The notes beneath the pieces were generated by a model that saw nothing but the letters and a program-made list of their open reading frames with translations, ran no database searches and had not been told where the DNA came from. Below are positions 49,522 through 61,500 of a DNA stretch of 64,000 nucleotides, in pieces (position 1 is the stretch's first letter; each line of letters begins with the position of its first letter). This DNA comes from Hirudinaria manillensis (Eukaryota; Annelida; Clitellata; Hirudinida; Hirudinidae), in NCBI GenBank assembly GCA_034509925.1, contig CM067536.1:460001-524000 (forward strand). The letters run 5' to 3'. A program made the position numbers and the translations under genes.

Positions 49522-52500
49522 GTAAATTTATATTTACATCTATATTTGCATTTATTTATCCAATTTTTAACATGCTTGATTTTATCCCAAAGGGTTGTAA
49601 GGGCACCAACAAACAATACTATTGGACAAATGACAGCAATGTAGCAGATAATTAATAAAATTAAATTAAAATTAAAGAATAAAATTAAAATGAATATCTT
49701 GGTGCAAATGAGGAAATTGATAAAAATAAACACGATAAGAGCAAAGAATAGTAGGATTAATAAATCATAAATTTTGAGTTTGGATCGGAAGGTTTCTGAC
49801 GCCAGAGGAATATTTGGAGGAAGTGCATTCTATGTCTTAGGAGCGCTGACATAGAAAGCCCAGTCACTTTGCCTCACACTTCAAGACCTTGGAACGCCTA
49901 GGGTCCTGCTATCAGAGGAACAGATTGACTCCCTACCAAGAATGGCCATGGTGCTTGTAAGTAACGCAGCCAGATATTGAGGGGCATAACCTGTGGCAGC
50001 TTCATAGACCAGCTGAGCAATCTTATATATTATTCTGTCCAAGATCTTCAGCCAGTGAAGGTTCACCAGCATTGGAGTGATGTGCTTCGATGACCTCCCT
50101 CCAATTATAAGTCAAGTGGCTGGGTTCATGACGGCTTGGTAAGTGTTGATGACCTGAGAGCTGGCATTGACCAGCAGGGAGTCAAGCAAGTATGAATTGC
50201 AGGTGACCAAAAGGCTTCAAGCCTCAGGAATGGCTTTGCTTCCTTGAGGATGTGAAGTTTGGCATAGCAGGTGATGGTGACCTGAATGACATGGGGTTTC
50301 AACCCCAAAATTCCTGACTCTCTGTGGAGGAGTTATGGATGAACCTGCAAACTGGAGAGGGAGGTCACTAATCTGATTGAGTTGAGCAGGGGTGCCAAAA
50401 CAGTTTGCTTTTGTCTTGTCAGCATTAACTAGTAGATGATTGGATAGTTGCAAGTGCTGTCCAGTTACGCCTAACAAGGGTTGGGGCATCCTCAAGGCTG
50501 CAGTGACCATAAATCTGAGTGATGTTGATAATTGGAGGGTCCATGTTTGGAGATGATGCCCTCAATATTGGCCACAAGGTCAAGAGTATCGGTCCCAAGA
50601 CTGTACCCTACGAAACGCCCGATTGCACTAGGTGGGGGTTGCTGACTGAATATGGCCACAATATTGTGCAATTGGTCCTGCGTAATGAGGCATAATTATT
50701 AGAAATATTTCGTAAGGCAATATTATTATAATTTTTAAACACTTATAATTTAACGTGAAATTTTCATTGCATGTGAAGTTGAACATGAAACGGTGGAGTT
50801 AAGAAATGAGGGAAGAAATGAAGACGATGGTAAAATATTGTAATGAGGCATCATTTTAAGAAATGTTTTATTATATAATATTACATATTGTTATATCCGT
50901 GGTAATGCTTAATTAAGAGATAAGTTGGTGTATCAAGTGTGTTCTTAATTTCAAAATAAGGATTACGAGCTCTAGCAATATTCAAAAAAAGTCTATAAAT
51001 ATTAATTATTACTAAATAATAAATATAATCAACTATATTTATAAGTAATAAATTTATAATAATATTTATATAATTTGGCCAATAACACATATAATAAGTT
51101 TTAAGCATAGTTATAATTTAACACAAATAAAATTTGTGTGGCATGACAAGTTGGACATAGGAACCAAGAGAAGCAGCAGAAAAGAGATGAAGTAGATGGT
51201 AAATAAAAACAATGATTCACTTTATTTCGAACTTTTTTTATATTTACAATTATTTCCACTAATTTTAATTAATTAATTTGACAAATATTTTTTAATTAAA
51301 TTGCTTTTAATAACTTGCAATCAGAAGATGAAATCACCAGATTGCCTCAAGCACCAATCAATCCTTTGAAAGTCAAGAAGATGTTGCATGAAAAAAAGAC
51401 GAAGCATCACGAAATCAAGATTTATGAGGCGTAAAATTTTGTTATGTTTTGTTACTTTGTTAAAAGCATCTTGGTAATAAAATCCTTTTTATAAGCTTTC
51501 TTTGAACTTGTACAAATACTTTTTAAAAACAGAACTGATAGTGATTATGGAAAAGTATTGATGATTGATGGAGCCATGTGGGATGCAGAATTGGAGAAGT
51601 TTTCGTATCAGAAAATGATGACTGTCCTTCCAATTAGGAGCCATCCGAATCCTAGGAAAGTGAGTTTTATTAACAAATCTTACCAATACCTGATATTTTG
51701 TTAAAAAATTTGATGATGTTATTGTTATATTAATTACATTGACACCATTAAAATTGTTATGCTATTAAGTTGCATATTAAGTCAGCATTGAGGGTTCAAC
51801 TGTTCTTATGGAAACATTAATTTCATTTGTAAATTTATTTTCAATGCAGGTGTTGGTCATTGGAGGAGGTAAAGTAAGACTTGTGAAGAAATTGGTGAAG
51901 AATCCGGAAGTGGAATCCATAACAGTGTGTGAGGTTGATGAGGTCAGTTCTCAAATTTTGATATTTGACTTTGAGTTTTTGAAGCTAGTGATTCCTATTA
52001 TTCAAACTGCTATGCAGAACATATTATGAAGATAAATATGAAGTTTAGTCTAATAGAGGAGATAAAGATATATATATATATATGTAGATAAGTGTGGCTT
52101 ATCAAACTATTAAAAGTCTTCTAAAGTGTTTAATTGAATAAAAGATTATGAATAATATAATAAATCAATTAATAAAGGAAACTTAATTAGATGTTGTAAT
52201 AATACAAACTATTATATTTTCTGTAAAATTTTATTGATTGTTTCAAATTATAGTTTTTGAATTAATCTCTTTTAATTTATTAATATCCATTTAATTCAAT
52301 TTGCAAAAAATTAATAATAAATGGATCATTGTTTAGAATAATTAGATTGTTTCTTGTTCCATCCAAATATTTTCATGATGACTTTAACCCAGGAACTCCT
52401 TGCAATGTGTCGAAATTATGTTCCATCATGGACTCCATCATTGGATGATGATAAGGTGAAGATCAACATTGAAGATGGATTTGAATTCTTAAAGAAAACT

Positions 52501-55500
52501 GAAGATACATTTGATGTCATCATCAACCATTCATCAAATTCTGAAGGTGGATTTGGAACTAATAATTAATTTTGTATTTCATTTTAAACACTTTAATGTT
52601 TAATAAATATATTCATGAAATGGATTCAAAATATTAAATTCTAAATTTACAATTATAGTTGAAATTATTGGAATAAAAAATAAGAAATTTAAATAAAACT
52701 CAATGTTATTTGCAGGTCCATCCAAATATCTCTTCACCAATGAATATTATGAACTTGTTAAATCTAAACTTAACAAGAGAGGAGTGGTGGCGTCAATTGG
52801 TTAGTTAGTATTGGTAGTGCAAAGCATACATTAAAATGTAGGAGTATTTAATAATTTAATTGTTTAATAAATTGAACATGTTAGTAATTATTAGATCTCT
52901 AACAACACAAAATGAGGTGCTTTACATTTCTTATTATTTATAAAAATTTTATTTACAAATACTAAATATATAATATAATTAGTCACATATTAATGCTTAT
53001 TATCATAGTCAATGGAAAAGACAAATCAGGATCTGACATCTTAGAAGAAACAACAATGAAGTTCTGCAAACAACTTTTCCCTGAAGTTCATTATTTTTAT
53101 GCTCATGCATTCAATCATCCAAGTAGTCTTGTCAGGTCCCTTGTTTGCAGTCTCAATGAGGTGAGTTTATTTTTTAAATATTTTGGTTTTCAAGTTAATA
53201 ATTACGCAATTTATTGAAAACATTCATAGCTTCTGGTTCTGCTGATTTAAATTAAATATTTAATAATTTAATAATTTAATGTTTGTATCAATTATTAACT
53301 ACTCATTTTTTTCACTTTGTGTATTTTTTATTTCTTTTTTTGGAACTTTTTTCCTGCTTAATGAAAGATTAATTTTTGTAGTTAAAACAGGAGTGATTTA
53401 GGAAAATTAATTTCCATTAATGAGTTTTTGTTTTTCCTGGAAGGATATTGATCTTAGACAGTGCTTTGGCAAGATGAATGGTGAATATGCACTTGGTAGA
53501 CTCAAGAAAGAGTTACTAGATTTTTATTTATTGAAATATTGATTTAATTTCAACTTTTGATCTTTCATTGCTCATGTCTGAATCATTTAAATGCTTATTA
53601 TTTTAAATTACACAATTAAATTGATAATTTTAGCTGAGTAAATATAATTAATTAATTTAATTATTTAAATTATTTGTTTAATTCAGCCACCCTGCAAAAG
53701 TTTGTGGAATGAGATCTATAAACCTTGCAAAAAAACCTCAGTTACTTCAATCATCTGAGCTGAAAGCTCAAATCCTTTGAGCATTGCTGCCTCATCACCA
53801 ATCCTTCTCTTTTTCTACAAAATAATTAATAACCTAATATTTAATGATTTCACTAAAGATATCCCTAAAGCCACATATTCTTCAGCAAGAGGCCATCAAC
53901 TGAAGTTGAGATCAAAATTATGTGCAATAGCCTTAATTAAATACTTTTACACTAACTGCAGAATTTATATGATAGTAATTATGTAATTTATCTATTGCAC
54001 CAGTTGGCCACCTATTGAGATTGAAATTCTTTCTGGCCAACTGATATTATATTAATTTTTACTGTTTTTAGGGGGAAAAATATAAAAAACATAATAGATT
54101 TCAGAGCACTGCCATACCACAACAGACCGCAACAACGTGGACTATAAACCTTTGAACATCAATGCCTCATCTGTGATTTGTGCTTATGCTACTTAATAGT
54201 CCATGGTCTTGTTAAACCTAGCATTCCACAATTCCCTATGTTTCTAGACTCAAGAACCTGTGATCACCACCTTCGTTTATGCCAAGAGAAATGTTCCACT
54301 AGTCACAGGCAGCATTTTTTCATCAACCGAATTATCAAACCCTGGAACTCACTACCATATGACGTCATTAACTCCTCAACATTTTCTTGCTTCAATAAAT
54401 GCGTGTCATCCTTAAACCTAAATAACTACCTATCCATTAAGTGAACTTGATTTTCTGTTGACAATATTGTTGATTCTGTTTCACTCTATAAAGAAAATAA
54501 ATAATTAAATAAAAAATAATATTAAGAATGAAACTGTTTTCCTAATGTAGTCGTCTCATCTACTGATTGTTGATTCATTGATCTAATTAATGACTACAAC
54601 TTTTCTTCTTTCTGGATGTACATTTGACTTAAGTTTGTGCCCCTCTGGCATTGCTTTGCTGTTTGCATTCATGTTTGTCTGTCTGGCGAGCAGATAAAAG
54701 TCACCAACCCTCTGCTTGTCAAAATAAATAAAAGAAAAATCAAATAGAAATAATAATTAATTAGTTTAGGTTGCTTAATTGTGGCATCCTGATTTTGAAT
54801 ACACAAAGTTGTTGCTGCCCTTTATGTGAAATGCTTATTTAATGCAAAGGCCAATATTTTCACATTAGATTGGAGAAACTCAAGAAAGAATTGGAAGATC
54901 TAAAGGGAATTGGGAAAGTGAAGATCAAAGGTCTGCCAAAATTCTCAGATTTTGAAAAAATGTTCGAAAAGGAGATGAAAAAAAGAAAGAAATTAAGTAA
55001 TGTTTTACTTTTTATTTTAAACAACTTTATTTATTTATTCATTCAATCATTCGTTCATTCGTTTGTTTATTTATTTATTCATTTATGAACTACTTTGAGA
55101 AAATGGTGACAGAAGCAAATAAAAAAATTAGAAACTTGTGATAAAAAATGAATATAATATCATCGGTCGGCATTTATACCAATAAAAGACTAATTGGATA
55201 CACTGATTTCTATTTAAAACATTGATGTAATGCAATAATATAATGAGGTTTTTATTTATACATGTTCATAAAATTTGGATGATTTTTGTTCATTTAAGCA
55301 ATAAATATGACAGCAGATTATTGCCTTTTTATATATAAGACTACCAAAAACATTCTCTACCATCTATTTAGGATTAGAATTTATTACAGGTCTTATTTTT
55401 TTGGTGGAAAAAATTTTAAATAATGTAATTTTAGTTTAATATTAATTTAATGCCTTTTTATGTACTTCAGATGATGACAGTGATAGTGATGACAGCGATG

Positions 55501-58500
55501 ACAGCGATAGTGATGACAACGATAGTGATGATAGTGATGATGGGAATCACCCAAGACTTCATTCAAGGTTATTTATTGTAATTAAATAAAAAATAATATT
55601 AAGAATATGAAACTCTCTTCCTCATGTAATCATCTCATCTACTGCCTGCAGTTGATTCATTGATCTAATTAATGGCTGCAACTTTTCTTTTTGGATGTAC
55701 ATTTGACTTAAGTTGTTGTTTGTGCCCCTCTGGCATTGCTTTACTGTTTGCATTCATGCTTGTTTGTCTGGCGAGCAGGTAAGAGGCACCAACCCTCATA
55801 TCAACGATCATATCATTTATATTAGTAATTCTTCTATATCTAGGGTTGAATCTTGTAGATTTCTCGGCGTCATTATAGACCAGCATCTGTCATTCAAACA
55901 ACATATTCAGTACATAGCGGCAAAGATCTCCAAAAATATTGGCTTAATTTATCGCATACGTCGTTATATAAATATAAAAACAGTAATTACATTGTATTAT
56001 TCATTTATCTATCCATATTTAAACTATTGTAATTTAATTTGGGCTTGTAACTACTCAACTTGCTTAAAACCCTTACTTAATCTTCAGAAAAAATTCTTAC
56101 GTGTTGCCCTTTGTTTGCCATATAATTCTCATACCGATTATGCATTTACAAATTTAAACATACTTAAAATTCATCAAATTAATAATTTCCATTTGGCCAT
56201 TCTCATGTATAAAGTAGATCATCACATGCTGCCTCGTCTTTTCGATAGCTTGTTTTCAAAAATATCCTCCTTACACAAATACTCTGTTCGAACGTCTAAT
56301 GCTTATAGACCGACTTTTGCTAAATCTGTCACTGGCTCTCGTTCTATTGTCTGTATGGGACCAAAAATTTACTCTGCTGTCCCGCTTAATATTACCAACA
56401 TTTCTAATCTTTATGCTTATAAGAAAGCATTAAAACATTTTATTATTAACTCTATCGGATTAATTTAACTACATGTTATTGTACTATATTTATTGTTTAA
56501 AAACATGCACCTTCTGATTAATGGAACCATTTAATTATATACCATCATTCCTAATTGTTTGTGTTAACTTTTCTGCTTATTGTGTTTCATGGGTCAGTCT
56601 ATTAGCGGAAGCATGTGCTTCCTTAAGGCTGGCCCTTTGAGTTTTATTTTTTTTGCTGCTCTTTTCAGTTTTTTTTTGTGTTAAATGAGGGAATTAGTAT
56701 ATAATAATAAAACTCGTAACCCTCTGCTTGTCAAAATAAATAAAAGAAAAATCAAATAGAAATAATAATTAATTAGTTTAGGTTGCTTAATTGTGGCATC
56801 CTGATTTTGAATACACAAAGTTGTTGCTGCCCTTTATGTGAAATGCTTATTTAATGCAAAGGCCAATATTTTCACATTAGATTGGAGAATCCTTTGAAGA
56901 AACTCAAGAAAGAATTGGAAGATCATCTAAAGGGAATTGGGAAAGTGAAGATCAAAGGTCTGCCAAAATTCTCAGATTTTGAAAAAATGTTCAAAAAAGA
57001 AATGAAAAAAAGAAAGAAATTAAGTAATGTTTTACTTTATATTTTAAACATCATTATTTATTTATTTATTCATTCAATCATTCGTTCATTCGTTTATTTA
57101 TTTGTTTATTTATTCATTTATGAACTACTTTGAGAAAATGGTGAGAGAAGCAAATAAAAAAATTAGAAACTTGTGATAAAAAATGAATATAATATCATCG
57201 GTCATCATTTATACCAATAAAAGACTAATTGGATACACTGATTTCTATTTAAAACATTGATGTAATGCAATAATATAATGAGGTTTTTATTTATACATGT
57301 TCATAAAATTTGGATGATTTTTGTTCATTTAAGCAATAAATATGACAGCAGATTATTGCCTTTTTAAATATAAGACTACCAAAAACATTCTCTATCATCT
57401 ATTTAGGATTAGAATTTAATACAGGTCTTATTTTTGGTGGAAACACAGTATTTTATAAAAAAAAATTCAAGTAATATAATTAGTTTAATATTAATTTAAT
57501 GCCTTTTTATGTACTTCAGATGATGACAGCAATAGTGATGACAGCGATAGTGATGACAGCGATAGTGTTATTACTGATGATGGGAATCACCCAAGACTTC
57601 ATTCAAGGTTATTTATTGTAATTGAGTTTGTACGTTGAATGATTGAAAAATTAATATGATGCAAGTCAATTTGAAATTAATTTTTGACAGAAACGATACA
57701 ATTTTAAATCCAATTGCAAAGGACTTTTTAGATGAGATTCAAGATGGTCGGTCCATCTTGGAACGTGAACGAGATAGTAGCAAGAACAGTAAAATAATTT
57801 TGGTTATGGTTTCATTGTTTAATAATTTGTCACTTTTTATTATAAAATGATTATTATGAAAATTAAAATTTTTTTATTATCACAAAAAGCACTTAATTTG
57901 ACTCTTAGTCTTCACTTAATTAAGATAATAATAGGTTACCATAACTCTGTAATATTGCAAATATAAACTTCCATTTTGGGTATTTTAAATATTTTGTTAT
58001 ATTCAATAATTCCATGATTGTCTTAAAGAGCAATAATTTTAAATAAATAAAGTCATTTAAAAAGGTAATATCTTTTTTATATAATTCTTCATAGAATTTG
58101 AAACAACAAATTTAATATTGTTGATGATTTCAATCAGAGATTAAGGTCATCAGAACGAATAAAGGAGACTATAACCCACTGACAAGCAGAAGAGAGATCC
58201 TCACAAAGAAGTCAGAATTCCATGACATTGTAATCTATGAATCGTAAGTTGATGAAATAATATTCCAATACTATATTTACAGGATTGAATGATGCACTCG
58301 ATTTTGGCTTTAATTGTTTTAAATTGGTTAGAACCTTATTATTGTTTCTTATCAAAAATAATTTAAAGTCAAGATTAGCATCTTGCAACCATGACACTAG
58401 CAAATTAATATTGAATAATGCATGCCAATATGTTGATAAATATGATAAAAATTAATTCAGTGTGAGCCATGAAAAAGTCTTATCCCTTGATGATACCCTC

Positions 58501-61500
58501 TGGGTCACTGAGTATGATGAATTCTTCCAGAAAATAATGTTCAGTCTTCCTGTAATTGGTCATCAGGAACCAAATGATGTGAGATTTGATACATTTCAAC
58601 ATTCACGTTGTAGATACTTTTAAAACATAAGAACTACAAACAAAAATATAATGCCTGGAGCCAATCAGAGTAAAGATCACCAGAAGACAATTAAATGACT
58701 ATGAATTGTCTCAGACTATTGTTTGCTCTTGCTCTCTTAGTTGATAAACTTGATTCTCCTTTTGGTCCAACTGACATAGTAGAAAAGAATAGAATGCCTT
58801 GAATGTGGAGCATTGAAAACCTTTCATAAAAGGAGTTTCTTTGAACAAAATCACTTGTTTTTCCTGCTCCTTGCCTTTCTGATACTAGATCACTCAAAGG
58901 TTCATCACAAAAGACCTGAACAGCAGTCACCACTCACTCACTCAGCAATAAATCAACTAATTTGAAATATAATTTTACAACCACAATTATAATGAATAAT
59001 ATCAAGGTCCAGGGTTGCTTCATCATGATTTCTTGAATGCAGGTGTTAGTGATTGGAGGAGGCGATGGTACAATTGTGAGCAAGTTGTTGAAACATCGCA
59101 ATGTGAAATTTATAACAGTTTATGAGAGCGATGAGGTGAGTCCAATTTCTTTTATTTTTATTTTAGAACTTATTTGAAATTGAAAACATGCAAATTATGA
59201 GGCTCTTTCAAGTCTTTCATAATATTCCTAATTCCCAATACTTAATATTTATTTTTTAAGCTACAGATAAATTATTGGAATAACAGAAAAATTAGTTGTA
59301 AAATTAAAAAATAAAGAGCTAACCTAAAGATAGTTATTGATAAATTGCAGAGCATATTGAAGTTAAGTCATGAACACTTCCCTTCTTTTGCCTCTTCTTT
59401 GAAAGATCCCAGAGTCAAACTTGTCATCGGAGACGGATTTAAATTCATGAAGACGCAGAGGAAGGCCTTTGATGTCATCATCAGTCGCTCAACAAGTCAT
59501 TTCATTGAATTGTTTTAATTTCCAGATTTTGATAATAATGATAACTGCAATGGAGTAATATTCTCGAGCAAAGAAGTTCGAAGTTGAGATTGAATGCCAA
59601 AATTACCTTGAGATATGATTGTAGGATTGAGATAGGATCATAGAACAACTGGAAATATTATCAAATTTTATTTGCAGATAAATATGAAACTTTATTTGGG
59701 AATGAATATTTTGAGGTTGTTAAAGCTGCATTGAAAGAGGGAGGTGTTAGCTCTTTATTGAGTAAGTTCTTGCCTTGGATTCATTAATCAATACTAGAGG
59801 TGCCCAACCACGTGTTGCTGTGGCTCAATCTGATTAATTTTATAAGAAAGAAATTTTCTAATAAGTTTATTTTTACAATTTCACAATGCTTGAGGGTTAT
59901 GATACTTTAAGCTTTTTCATGTCCATGGCAAGATGGCAGGATTTTCGAAAAAAGTTTATTTTGACATTATATAGTTGTGGTATATATATGATACCTATAT
60001 AAAAACACTCCCCTAATCGAGTACTATGTTGTGTCAAAATTTCAAAGCAATTGGTTAAGTACTTTCAGAGAATGTTTACATGATACAAACGCACATTGCA
60101 TTTTTATTTATATAGATTCAACTAAAATGAACATCAGTTAGCTAATAAATTTATAAAATCAAAAGATTAAAATATGCCAAAAACGTAAATAAAATATAAG
60201 ACATGAATCATTGAAATTATTTATGGTAATTTTTTAATTATTTGTATTCAAAACCAGGTAGTACAAGGTTTTCAAGTACTTGGCACCCTCACCAATGATT
60301 GAATTTTTATTTGTTAAATAGTCCATCCTAAATTAATTAAAATGTAATTAAAAATGTATAACTTGAGTTCCAGTACTACAAGTCTACAAACCATATCTAC
60401 AAAGGGAGCACATTCATGATGGCTTTAACTGAATTCATTTGCAGTCCAAGGGGGAGGTTCCGGGAAAAAGGACGTAATTAAGAACACACTTGCCAGATTT
60501 CTTATGGATCTTTTTGATGTCATACAATATTTCTACTTGCCTTGTTATGACCATCCTGGCAGTCTTATCAGATGCATTTTGTGCAGCCTCAATCCTGTTA
60601 GCTTTACATGTTTTTCTGTAATGTTTAAATTAAGGTATCAATTATTATTATTGTCAATTGTAATTGGATATTGCAATCATTACTGATATTAGGGAAGATT
60701 TTATTATTGATTTAGTTTTTTGTATTTGATTTTTACAAAAATGTTAGGGCTAGGTATGAGTGCATCAAACCCAACAAATTATATTAAATCTATTTGTACA
60801 ATTTTTCAATCTCATTCTATTTATTACTGAATTGTTTTTCATATCGAAATTGCTTTAGAGTCTCGATTTCTAAGTTAGATTCATTTTTGGCAGCATATAT
60901 TTATGCAAAACATTTCAGTTTATATTTATGTATAAAGTTTTACTTGAAAATTCTTGCAAAATTTATAATAATATACATTTAGTTATACCTATATCCTCTG
61001 GTCCCAATGATGTTGTACTATTGTGATACAAAACAGTCATCAAGCAGAATTCCGTTTTGTAATTTCTCAACTATGTTTATTTATAAATTTCATGATACTT
61101 TCCATTTGCTATCATTATTAATTATAAAGTTATAAAGTTGTCATTTCATTTTATTCATCATTCATGGCAAATTCATAATTTTAATGAAATCCGTCCCTAT
61201 TATTAAGGTCTGTTTATTACTTATTATTGATATTAAAAAGTACAAAAGAATGCTTTTGACGATACGACATTTAACATATGAGCCGTAATATTTTTTGTAC
61301 TATTTCCATATTAGTGTTCATTAATTAATTAAATAAAAATGATATAATAATGTCTTAAGTTAATTTAAATTATTTTAATGTTCCTAAAATTCTCACAGGT
61401 GATAGATTTTGAAAAATTCTTTGATGTGATGACTTCTCAGTTTCAAAGTGGCAAGAGGTTGGTGTATTAAAATCATAATCTGGCCATTTCAAATCATTTC

